From assembly GCF_024346355.1 (NCBI RefSeq), contig NZ_JAGQCU010000013.1, forward strand, positions 1-64,000: 64,000 nt of DNA. The letters are read 5' to 3'. Of the stretch, positions 1 through 6,229 are shown one piece after another (within the stretch, counting starts at the first letter, position 1; each line of letters begins with the position of its first letter). A model generated the notes under the pieces. It was not told the DNA's origin. It was given only the letters and a program-made list of their open reading frames with translations, and ran no database searches. The DNA is from Cyanobium sp. ATX 6A2 (GTDB lineage Bacteria > Cyanobacteriota > Cyanobacteriia > PCC-6307 > Cyanobiaceae). Made by a program: the position numbers and the translations under genes.

Positions 1-17
1 CAGGAACATTTGGAAGC

Positions 18-1022
18 TTGAAATGGCCGATTCATTGGCCGCTGTATAGCCAAGCGTCTGGGCAGACAACGCGCCGCTCGTTCGCAGTATTTGGATCCAG
101 CCGGCGGATCCCTTTTTCAGGAGTCCCTAATTGGCCCGTGGCTATTCTTGTGGGATCAATCTTGGCTTCTACAGTCGCAGCAGTTGATTCAATAGTTACT
201 GCAAGAACCTTTGATCGCCTACAACCTGCTTACGCACGAAAAGCAATAACCTCTGCGTCAGATCTTCGAAGCAGAATCGAAAGTTTGTCGTCTGAACAAG
301 AAATGATCAGAGAGAGAAATAACATAACCAGAGAAGCCAAGGAGATAGCCAGTGGGCTATCTCAAGATAGACCAGTCCCTCGAGAAGATATCCTAAGGAT
401 GCCAGCCTCAGGATTCATGAAGATTGCTCTTGATGTCAAGTTCCAGAAAGGATGGAGCCTGTTAAACCCGACTCGAGCCAACTTGGCCGTATTGCAGACG
501 TTTATAACGCTTCTCGTTGCATCAATAACATTCATTGTTCTTGTAATGTTGACGCTTGTGGCCCAGGAGAAATCTATAGTTGAATTATCCCCAGCAGTTG
601 AGGCCTTGAAGTGGTCGATAATCTTCTTTGCCATATATCCAATTTGCTATAGGTACTTTCGGGCTGAGATGTTATCTATCAGTGAAACGACATCTACCAT
701 CGGCGGAGACATTCTCTCGACGTTGCTTATTGGCGTCTCGGCCTACTTTGTTCTGGCTATAGATCCCTCAATTCAAGGGCCTATAAGTTTCTTGCACCGC
801 GCATTTCCGTTTCTGGTTGTAATTGGGCCAAGTATTTATTCGAGTCTTGCAGGCCCGTTATCGCTTAGATCTATCATTGGAACAGACTCTAATTTCGGCT
901 CCCGAATCGCATTGGCAATAATAATCTTTTTAGTGGGCATACTGGTTGTTGCCTCGACATGGCCATATCCTAAGGGCCAAAAGACGTGGCAGCGGCAAAA
1001 TAATGCATCTCCAAGGCCGTAG
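18..1022 (+). CDS. Cassette 1: unclassified multi-pass membrane protein
   Basis: I do not recognise a family. The 334-residue product has a hydrophobic segment near residues 41-60, then a charged, probably helical stretch at about 80-115 rich in Glu, Arg and Lys that could be coiled coil, then hydrophobic segments near 160-185, 195-215, 228-250, 262-280 and 300-320. The likely topology is an N-terminal helix, a soluble linker and a C-terminal membrane bundle. The start given is a TTG; the frame is open to the left edge of the window, so the gene may begin further left. The stop codon touches attC site 1, making this the gene of the first visible cassette. It is the most AT-rich gene in the window and its codon use differs from the core. 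Function unknown. Confidence 0.7.
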   Translation: MKWPIHWPLYSQASGQTTRRSFAVFGSSRRIPFSGVPNWPVAILVGSILASTVAAVDSIVTARTFDRLQPAYARKAITSASDLRSRIESLSSEQEMIRERNNITREAKEIASGLSQDRPVPREDILRMPASGFMKIALDVKFQKGWSLLNPTRANLAVLQTFITLLVASITFIVLVMLTLVAQEKSIVELSPAVEALKWSIIFFAIYPICYRYFRAEMLSISETTSTIGGDILSTLLIGVSAYFVLAIDPSIQGPISFLHRAFPFLVVIGPSIYSSLAGPLSLRSIIGTDSNFGSRIALAIIIFLVGILVVASTWPYPKGQKTWQRQNNASPRP

Positions 1023-1106
1023 CCTAACATCAAGATTCAGAAGACGGGAGATTTAGGTAACTGCCAATTCTAAGGTTTTGTCCCGCTTCTGATCTTAGCG
1101 TTAGGC
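1022..1106 (+). other. attC site 1
   Basis: R'' GCCTAAC at 1022-1028 and R' GTTAGGC at 1100-1106 are exact complements. Inner arms 1031-1049 and 1081-1097 pair with a few unpaired bases, which matches the extrahelical bases that orient attC strand recognition. The length is 85 bp. The R'' box overlaps the last base of the cassette 1 stop codon. Confidence 0.92.
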
Positions 1107-1147
1107 CTCATGATCTACAGCGCCGTTCCATCGCACTAGGTACCGTC

Positions 1148-1672
1148 ATGCCCTACGAGAGTCATCCGATAGCGACACACGGTCTCTTTCAGAGCGGGCA
1201 GTCGTTTGAGACATTAGTCCAGCATTGGGCTAAGGCGCGCATTGATGGCCCGATGCAAGTCATCGCGAGGTTTGATGAAGCCGCGAAGCAACTCATTGCC
1301 ACGGGAGGCCTGCTGCAGGGCCTTTTCTTTGCAGTCGTGGCCATTGGAAAATGGAAGAACGATTTCCCATTTCCTCTGTGGATTGTTGGAGCCTTTTTTC
1401 TTCCGTTGCTGGCGATGGTGTTTTGCGCGGCGAAAGTAATCTGCACCGTTCCTCTCAAGATGGAGGCGATTGACACGTACCTGTTGATGCAGCGCGCTAG
1501 CAACCCATCGGGAGTAAGCGGCGAAGATCTAACGGACGCGATGCGTCGATGGTGTCGCACGGTCGACCGAATCGCAATGGTGAAACACCGGTGGCTGTTC
1601 GCGGCGAATTTGCTTTTTATGGTCAGCTCTCTCCTTACCTTGGCCATGCTGCTGTGCTTGGGGTTCATGTAG
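1148..1672 (+). CDS. Cassette 2: small unclassified membrane protein
   Basis: The product has 174 residues and no family I can name. It has a hydrophilic N-terminus, two closely spaced hydrophobic helices at about residues 48-66 and 75-97, a soluble segment of about 50 residues, and a third helix at about 150-172. Just before helix 1 is the segment DEAAKQLIATGG, whose Asp/Ala/Lys pattern entering a two-helix hairpin loosely recalls small membrane effectors such as DUF5706-type proteins; this resemblance is only an impression. The ATG at 1148 lies 47 bp inside the cassette and the stop is 25 bp before attC 2. It is the only gene in its cassette. Confidence 0.75.
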   Translation: MPYESHPIATHGLFQSGQSFETLVQHWAKARIDGPMQVIARFDEAAKQLIATGGLLQGLFFAVVAIGKWKNDFPFPLWIVGAFFLPLLAMVFCAAKVICTVPLKMEAIDTYLLMQRASNPSGVSGEDLTDAMRRWCRTVDRIAMVKHRWLFAANLLFMVSSLLTLAMLLCLGFM

Positions 1673-1696
1673 CTAGCAGCTCGCCGTTTGCATGTG

Positions 1697-1773
1697 GCCT
1701 AACCCCTCCATCGAGCGGTGGACCAAAGGTCGCTTTGCGCCCCTTGGTCCACCGCTCATGTCGAACGTTAGGC
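1697..1773 (+). other. attC site 2
   Basis: R'' GCCTAAC at 1697-1703 and R' GTTAGGC at 1767-1773. Arms 1713-1729 and 1742-1757 pair perfectly apart from one extra A in the left arm. The length is 77 bp, the shortest and best-paired site of the array. Confidence 0.93.
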
Positions 1774-1806
1774 CGCTCGACCACATACGCCACCGCGATC
1801 CATCAC

Positions 1807-2046
1807 ATGGACACACCAATAATGATCGGCATGTTCGGCCTTGGGCCCACTGAGCTACTGCTCGTCGGGCTCATGATCGCTCTCAGCGCGTTCTGGATTT
1901 GGATGCTCGTTGACTGCGCTAAGCGCATCAGCCGCGGCGACACCAAGCAAGTCGGATGGATAATCGCCATCGCGCTGACTCACTGGGTGGGCGCGCTCGC
2001 TTACTTCTTCTTTGGTCGGAGTTCATCGCCCCCGACTCATACGTAA
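1807..2046 (+). CDS. Cassette 3: small PLDc_N-like membrane protein
   Basis: The product has 79 residues with two hydrophobic helices (about 17-36 and 48-68). The first ends in the motif WIWMLVDCAKR and the second is followed by a short polar tail with YFFFGR. This two-helix pattern with W-x-W/L-VDC after helix 1 and a Y-x-F-FG-R end is typical of the PLDc_N (cardiolipin synthase N-terminal-like) family, usually found as stand-alone small proteins of unknown role. The ATG at 1807 was chosen because translation upstream runs through attC 2. It is the sole gene of a 372-bp cassette. Confidence 0.75.
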   Translation: MDTPIMIGMFGLGPTELLLVGLMIALSAFWIWMLVDCAKRISRGDTKQVGWIIAIALTHWVGALAYFFFGRSSSPPTHT

Positions 2047-2056
2047 CGCACGCAAG

Positions 2057-2145
2057 GCCTAACCACACGCTGGATCAGACGGCGGATAGAATCCAGCGGT
2101 AACACAGAGCCGATGGTCCGCCGCTGATCAGCTTTGCCGTTAGGC
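2057..2145 (+). other. attC site 3
   Basis: R'' GCCTAAC at 2057-2063 and R' GTTAGGC at 2139-2145. Arms 2069-2086 and 2117-2132 are complementary with two unpaired bases. The length is 89 bp. Confidence 0.92.
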
Positions 2146-2197
2146 CTATCAGGTGGATGTCGCGTCTCAGCTGGAGAACTCAGCTATTATGGGACTC

Positions 2198-2398
2198 ATG
2201 AGCACCCTCGAAGAGATTGAGGCTGCAGTTCAGCAGCTGCCGCCGGCCAAGCGGGCCGAGTTCCGGGCTTGGTTCCAGTCGTTCGACGCAACGGACTGGG
2301 ACCAGCAGATGGAGGATGACATAACTGCAGGCAACTTGGAATGGCTAGCCAACGAGGCAATCAGCGACAGCAAGGCTGGTCGATGTTCTGAATTATGA
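2198..2398 (+). CDS. Cassette 4: putative antitoxin of type II toxin-antitoxin pair
   Basis: The small acidic 66-residue protein has an N-terminal helical segment MSTLEEIEAAVQQLPPAKR followed by an aromatic, acidic stretch. This resembles the short antitoxins paired with ParE/RelE-like toxins, in which a Leu-Pro-rich N-terminus precedes a toxin-wrapping tail. An alternative ATG lies three codons upstream at 2189. The stop overlaps the start of the next gene by 4 bp (ATGA), the translational coupling typical of toxin-antitoxin operons. The assignment rests mainly on size, overlap and the toxin-like partner, since no DNA-binding motif is obvious. Confidence 0.72.
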   Translation: MSTLEEIEAAVQQLPPAKRAEFRAWFQSFDATDWDQQMEDDITAGNLEWLANEAISDSKAGRCSEL

Positions 2399-2661
2399 GG
2401 CATCGGGCCAGCCCACGCTTCTGGGCTTGCTATAACTCACTTCCTTCAGAGGTGAAACTCCAGGCTGATCGCTGCTTCGAATTGCTCAAAGCCGAGCCAC
2501 GCCATCCTTCGCTCCATTTCAAGAAGATCGGCAAGTTTTGGTCGGCCAGAGTTGGACTTCGATTCAGAGCTTTAGCTGTTGAAGCAAGCAGCAATGACTT
2601 GATCTGGGTCTGGATTGGTAGTCATGCTGAGTATGATCAATTGCTTCGTTTTAAGGCCTAA
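2395..2661 (+). CDS. Cassette 4: RelE/ParE/HigB-like toxin
   Basis: The 88-residue basic protein shows the RelE/ParE fold pattern: an N-terminal strand with RASPRFWACYNSLP, two helices around QADRCFELLK, then FKKIGKFWSARVGLRFRALAV as the beta-hairpin core and WIGSHAEYDQLL at the C-terminus, where a conserved His/Tyr pair is usual. Such toxins are either ribosome-dependent mRNA interferases or gyrase inhibitors; the sequence does not say which. It overlaps the antitoxin by 4 bp. The stop codon TAA lies inside the R'' box of attC 4, so the cassette is trimmed to its minimum. Confidence 0.85.
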   Translation: MRHRASPRFWACYNSLPSEVKLQADRCFELLKAEPRHPSLHFKKIGKFWSARVGLRFRALAVEASSNDLIWVWIGSHAEYDQLLRFKA

Positions 2662-2744
2662 CATCAAGATGCATCGGTCGGGGAGCCAAGCATGCCTGTT
2701 CAATGCAACGAGCTATCGCCCGCCGCTGATCTTGAGCGTTAGAA
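2656..2744 (+). other. attC site 4
   Basis: R'' GCCTAAC at 2656-2662 overlaps the toxin stop codon. R' GTTAGAA at 2738-2744 departs from consensus at its last base. Arms 2665-2682 and 2719-2734 share the CAAGAT/ATCTTG ends seen in attC 1 and 5. The length is 89 bp. Confidence 0.9.
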
Positions 2745-2775
2745 GGATCAGGGGGAAGCCGGCAGCCACACCGTC

Positions 2776-2804
2776 TTGACGTCAGAACGTCAAAGCGCTA
2801 AGGT
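2776..2804 (+). promoter_or_regulatory. Cassette 5 promoter with palindromic operator
   Basis: TTGACG (2776-2781) and TAAGGT (2799-2804) are separated by 17 bp and fit a sigma-70 promoter. A perfect inverted repeat, TTGACGT-CAGA-ACGTCAA (2776-2793), covers the -35 box and spacer. It lies 18 bp before the antitoxin ATG and is a natural operator for autorepression by the RHH antitoxin encoded next. The promoter assignment is inferred from sequence alone. Confidence 0.6.
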
Positions 2805-2810
2805 CGTGGG

Positions 2811-3041
2811 ATGGATGAAACAAAACGGGCCACGGTCTACTTCGACGCGGATGTACATCGTGCACTGCGCTTAAGAGCTGCTGCATGTAACCGCTCAATA
2901 TCAGACATGGTCAATGAAGCAGTTCGCATGACATTGGCCGACGATGCTGATGATTTGAGAGACGCTGATGAGAGGCAAGATGAGCCAAGCTCTAGCTTCG
3001 AAGAGTTCGTCACAAGCCTAAGAAATAGTGGCCGACTATAG
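2811..3041 (+). CDS. Cassette 5: ribbon-helix-helix antitoxin
   Basis: The 76-residue protein begins with a basic/aromatic strand (KRATVYFDADVHRALRLRAA) and the helix-turn-helix part CNRSISDMVNEAVRM, the classic CopG/Arc ribbon-helix-helix dimer that binds a palindromic operator. The C-terminal half is acidic (DDADDLRDADERQDE) and probably wraps the toxin. It overlaps the downstream toxin start by 14 bp. A perfect palindrome sits 18 bp upstream at 2776-2793, suggesting autoregulation. It is a complete module inside one cassette. Confidence 0.88.
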   Translation: MDETKRATVYFDADVHRALRLRAAACNRSISDMVNEAVRMTLADDADDLRDADERQDEPSSSFEEFVTSLRNSGRL

Positions 3042-3291
3042 CCTCACGATCAAGTCATCAGCCACTAAAGAGCTACAAGCGATTTCAGACAAGGCGACGC
3101 TGACACGATTGATTGAGAAGATCAAACTGCTGGCCACTCAACCGCGCCCATCAAGATCTGAAAAACTCGCGGGAAGACCCAATCTTTATCGTGTCCGCCA
3201 AGGCAACTATCGGGTCATTTACTCCATCGATGACGAGACGCGCGTTGTCGACGTTATTAAGGTTGGCCACAGAAGAGATGTCTATCGATGA
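3028..3291 (+). CDS. Cassette 5: RelE-family mRNA-interferase-like toxin
   Basis: The 87-residue protein starts at a GTG and has the RelE family signature: N-terminal strand YSLTIKSSATKELQ, a helical middle, the motif KLAGRPNLYRVRQGNYRVIYSI, and C-terminal VVDVIKVGHRRDVYR. The L.G....YR.R.G.YRV.Y core and the H-R-R-D-V-Y-R end are diagnostic of RelE/StbE toxins, which cleave mRNA on the ribosome; the Arg and Tyr/His residues there are normally catalytic. It overlaps the RHH antitoxin gene by 14 bp and ends 7 bp before attC 5. Confidence 0.92.
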   Translation: MADYSLTIKSSATKELQAISDKATLTRLIEKIKLLATQPRPSRSEKLAGRPNLYRVRQGNYRVIYSIDDETRVVDVIKVGHRRDVYR

Positions 3292-3298
3292 GTGGACC

Positions 3299-3383
3299 TT
3301 CTAACATCAAGATACAGAAGGCGGGAGTACAGGACGTTGTTGATGCCCGATTCCCTGCCCGCTTCTGATCTTGAGCGTTCGAA
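3299..3383 (+). other. attC site 5
   Basis: R'' TTCTAAC (3299-3305) and R' GTTCGAA (3377-3383). Both boxes depart from consensus, but R'' complements the R' of site 4 (GTTAGAA), which is the correct partner in the circular cassette. Arms 3308-3325 and 3358-3373 pair well and closely resemble attC 1. The length is 85 bp. Confidence 0.88.
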
Positions 3384-3538
3384 GGATCGGTAAGACCGAG
3401 CAGAAATGTCTCGTGGAGGAGGCCGCTGCTGTTGGCACAAGCACACCCTGCAGCCAATTCCGAGCACAGCACGCCAACGATGTTCGTAATACCGCTTGGC
3501 AACTGGTAGGATGACGGGGTAGCGGCGGGGTGCTTGCC

Positions 3539-3796
3539 ATGGCGGTGATCTCACTCAAGTTGACCGAAGCCCTGGATGCGCAGCTCACAGAGCAGGCACA
3601 TCGTCGTCGGCTGAGCAAGTCTGAGCTGGTTCGACGAGCATTGACGGCGTTTCTCCAGTCCTCAGAGCAGGGTGTGGATGGCTCAGCACGACAATCAGCA
3701 GCTGATCTGGTGGCCGATTTGGTGGGATGTTGTGAAGATGGACCAGTAGATCTTTCATTCAACCCTGCATACATGTCTGACTTCGGTAAACACTGA
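3539..3796 (+). CDS. Cassette 6: ribbon-helix-helix antitoxin of PIN toxin
   Basis: The 85-residue protein has a beta-strand start MAVISLKLTEALDAQLTEQA, then RRRLSKSELVRRALTAFLQ, which is the RHH DNA-binding pattern with the S-K-S-E-L-V-R-R-A helix. The C-terminal part ends in DLSFNPAYMSDFGKH, the toxin-binding tail seen in antitoxins of VapC partners. A GTG three codons upstream (3530) is an alternative start. The gene is 2 bp from the PIN-domain toxin gene, so the two form one operon in this cassette. Confidence 0.88.
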   Translation: MAVISLKLTEALDAQLTEQAHRRRLSKSELVRRALTAFLQSSEQGVDGSARQSAADLVADLVGCCEDGPVDLSFNPAYMSDFGKH

Positions 3797-3798
3797 AT

Positions 3799-4206
3799 AT
3801 GGCGGTACTGCTGGATACAGGCCCTTGGGTTGCCCTGTTGAGTCGCAACGATACCCATCATCGATGGGCTCTTGAACAGTTTCAGTCTTTTCAGCCTCCG
3901 TTGCTGAGCTGTGAGGCTGTCGTTGCGGAGACTTGTTTCCTGCTGAAGCGCTCCGGTTTTGATCCTTCCCTGGCGTTGCAGTTGATTGAGCGAGGGGTCG
4001 TTCAATTGCCTTTCGTGCTCCAGGAGCAGATCGGCTCTGTGAGTTCACTCTTCAAGAGGTATGAGAATGTTCCTGCATCTCTAGCTGATGTTGCTTTGAT
4101 TCGGCTTGCGGAGATGAACGATTCACCATTGCTTCTCACTACCGATAGCGACTTCCATATCTACCGCCGCCATGGAAGGCAAACGATTCCTTTGGTCAGC
4201 CCGTAG
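3799..4206 (+). CDS. Cassette 6: PIN-domain (VapC-like) ribonuclease toxin
   Basis: The 135-residue PIN-domain protein opens with VLLDTGPWVALLSRND, containing the first catalytic Asp (residue 6) in the strand after the start. CEAVVAETCFLL supplies the second acidic residue, and LADVALIRLAE plus LLTTDSDFHIYR supply the remaining acidic cluster (Asp in ADVA and in TTDSDF). PIN toxins of toxin-antitoxin modules cleave tRNA, rRNA or mRNA using Mg2+ held by these acids. The partner RHH antitoxin is immediately upstream. After the stop comes about 60 bp and then attC 6. Confidence 0.92.
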   Translation: MAVLLDTGPWVALLSRNDTHHRWALEQFQSFQPPLLSCEAVVAETCFLLKRSGFDPSLALQLIERGVVQLPFVLQEQIGSVSSLFKRYENVPASLADVALIRLAEMNDSPLLLTTDSDFHIYRRHGRQTIPLVSP

Positions 4207-4267
4207 TTGCCATGGATCCTCCAGTAGATGCGAAGGTCTCCTGACGTTGCCTATGGAGAAGCGACAC

Positions 4268-4359
4268 TTCGAACACATCCCTCAAGTGAACAGGCCACCA
4301 CCAGCTCTTTGCTGCGCCACCGCAGGTTTCATGCCTGCCACTCAGAGGCAGCGTTAGGA
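4268..4359 (+). other. attC site 6 (distal end of array)
   Basis: R'' TTCGAAC (4268-4274) is the exact complement of the R' of site 5 (GTTCGAA), the pairing expected within cassette 6. R' here is GTTAGGA (4353-4359). Arms 4280-4294 and 4334-4348 pair in three blocks (CCTC/GAGG, AGTG/CACT, CAGG/CCTG) with unpaired bases between. The length is 92 bp. The R' box overlaps the stop codon of the following minus-strand gene. Confidence 0.78.
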
Positions 4360-5976
4360 GTTGAACCACGGCAGTTTCAGGCCAAGGGCTTCGATTGGAT
4401 CCATCACGAGCTTGTTGAGAGCACGGCCTAGAACCACTTGTGGCTCGTCTGCCCGAATGGGCAGAATGGGATGCGAGTGATCCGCACCGTTGACAATCTT
4501 GCGCCTGATCAGGGAGTTCCCTGCCTCCAGCCCGCACACATAGGCCCGTTCCTGACACAGTGCCTTGGCTCCATGTTCTTTGTCGCCCATCCGCACCCAG
4601 TCACCAGCACAGACGATCGACTCCACTGAGGTTTCCAAGGGTGGCCGTTTTCTGAAACTGCACGGAGAAAAGAGCGACACCGAGCCTGGATAGCGCCGCA
4701 CCTCGGAATCAACCACCCTGGCATTGGTGAATTCCGGATGAGCGATGGGAAGCAGGTCATGCGTGAGCCGATCAATGATCTCTTGATCGCTCATCGCTGC
4801 GATGGCCGATGCGTTGTAAAAGTCGCTGGCGACCACCGAGCCCTGGGGCCGCTCATCACCCCAGAGAGCCTGTTGCGCATCTTGGTGCAGCTGATCCAGC
4901 ATGAAAAAAGTGCCCCCAGCGCCCTTCAGTGATTCGAAGCGGGAGAACACGTTGGCCGGGTAAGCGATTGGAACATAACGATCCAGCCATAGACGTGCTG
5001 ACACCACATCGATGGCACCAAGCGAAGCAGCGCAAACAAGCTCTGGTGCTGCCTTGCTGAGTTCTGGAGATTGAGCCATCAGAGCCTTGAGCCCTTTGAC
5101 ACCAACGGCCAGGACCACAGCATCCACATCGTCAATCACCTGAACTGTTTGGGTGGCCACGTTCTTAAGCTCAACCGAGCTGACGCGCTGCGAGTCAGAT
5201 GACATCGTCACCCGTTTCACCAACGTTCCCCCAAGGACCTGCAGATGATGACGGGAAATCAGCCTTCGGCTCAGAGGTGCAAACAGATGTTCCGCGATGC
5301 TTTTCGACTTGATCCAACGGACATCAAATGAGTCTTGGTGGGCCAGGGCGTAGTAATAGAGGAGCTCCATGGTGACCGCAGCCGAAAGCTCTTCGGGCGG
5401 CTTGAACAAGCCAACAAGCAAGGTGGGGCGCAAGAACTCATTGATGAGTCGCTCGCTGATGCCGAGCTTGACAAAGAGTGATTGCGCGTCGAGATCGTCG
5501 TACTGCTGGAATATCTTGTCGCTGCGATAGAGGTCAAGAATCGCATAGAGAAGCCCTGCGATGCTGAGCCGGTCTTGAATGGGTAGTCGTGTGAAGTTGG
5601 TGATTGTTGCCACCATCTGGCCAAGGGGGCTTGGCCATTGGGGTGATTCTCCAAAGACGGGCGCTGTTGCTTCTAGCCCATCGGGCGACCAGAAGGCACT
5701 GGATGTGAAGTCAGTGAAGATATCGCCAACGCCGAGTTCATCGGTGAGCGCGTTGATATTGGGATAGTCTTTCCAAAAACCTCTGGTGCCTGCCTCGAAA
5801 GGTTTGCCGCTTTTGGTTGTGATTGGTGTTCTGCCTGTTGGATCGGGCATCCCATCAATCAAAGTGACACGAATACCGGCTTCACAGAGTGACTTGGCTG
5901 CGCCCCAACCTGCCCATCCGGCTCCGATGACGACTGCATGGGATCGTCTTCCGCCGGGCATGGTCGCGTCTGGCAT
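4354..5976 (-). CDS. FAD-dependent amine-oxidase / phytoene-desaturase-like oxidoreductase
   Basis: The 540-residue protein has an N-terminal Rossmann dinucleotide motif VVIGAGWAGWGAAKSL followed by the acidic strand end VTLIDG. The C-terminal FAD-contact segment is IVCAGDWVRMGDKEHGAKAL, followed by a helix carrying A-Y-V-C-G-L-E-A-G. This arrangement fits the NAD(P)-binding_8/amine-oxidase family that includes carotenoid desaturases. The substrate cannot be read from sequence; carotenoid or isoprenoid oxidation is likely by family. An alternative Met lies at residue 6. Its GC content is clearly lower than that of the core genes to the right, and its stop codon sits exactly on the crossover point of attC 6, so it is probably part of the accessory island rather than the core. 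Confidence 0.82.
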   Translation of the reverse strand: MPDATMPGGRRSHAVVIGAGWAGWGAAKSLCEAGIRVTLIDGMPDPTGRTPITTKSGKPFEAGTRGFWKDYPNINALTDELGVGDIFTDFTSSAFWSPDGLEATAPVFGESPQWPSPLGQMVATITNFTRLPIQDRLSIAGLLYAILDLYRSDKIFQQYDDLDAQSLFVKLGISERLINEFLRPTLLVGLFKPPEELSAAVTMELLYYYALAHQDSFDVRWIKSKSIAEHLFAPLSRRLISRHHLQVLGGTLVKRVTMSSDSQRVSSVELKNVATQTVQVIDDVDAVVLAVGVKGLKALMAQSPELSKAAPELVCAASLGAIDVVSARLWLDRYVPIAYPANVFSRFESLKGAGGTFFMLDQLHQDAQQALWGDERPQGSVVASDFYNASAIAAMSDQEIIDRLTHDLLPIAHPEFTNARVVDSEVRRYPGSVSLFSPCSFRKRPPLETSVESIVCAGDWVRMGDKEHGAKALCQERAYVCGLEAGNSLIRRKIVNGADHSHPILPIRADEPQVVLGRALNKLVMDPIEALGLKLPWFNS

Positions 5977-6229
5977 GGCTGCTACGAACGTCGGCTCATC
6001 TCCCGCAAGTCCTGGTATGTCCCTGATCGCGGGGGCTTGGTTTGGCTTGAATTCACAGCGCTGACAGGCCGCGAGCAGGTTGGAAGCATCCCTACGTTAA
6101 AGCCAGGCTGATGGAGCGAGCTTCTTCTGAAGTTCTGCTGATGGTTACAGCAAGGATCCTTCCTCTGCTTGGCCCTGATCGTGCTGCCACTCCTTGACCC
6201 GGCCATACACCTGACCCGCCGCCCAGGAT

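Larger units (their letters stand above)
1..4353 (+). mobile_element. Integron gene-cassette array (six attC sites, integrase outside window)
   Basis: Six attC-type sites, each at the 3' end of one gene or gene pair, divide this stretch into cassettes. Crossover points (G|TT in the R' box) fall at 1100/1101, 1767/1768, 2139/2140, 2738/2739, 3377/3378 and 4353/4354, giving complete cassettes of 667, 372, 599, 639 and 976 bp plus one cut by the left edge. In all five complete cassettes the R' sequence at the 5' end is complementary to the R'' sequence at the 3' end, as expected if each had been a circle. All genes run on the plus strand and base composition is lower in GC than the flank. No intI or attI is visible, so within the window it is an integrase-less cluster; the platform should lie to the left. 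Confidence 0.88.

Noticed and set aside
1189-1668. Antisense frame of 159 codons in cassette 2
   Set aside because: Basic, motif-free shadow of the membrane-protein gene, which has clear helices and the orientation of the other cassette genes.
6091-6105. GTTAAAG at 6096-6102 as a seventh attC R' box
   Set aside because: There is no partner R'' complementary to the R' of site 6 (CTCCTAAC) and no paired inner arms, so the array ends at 4359.
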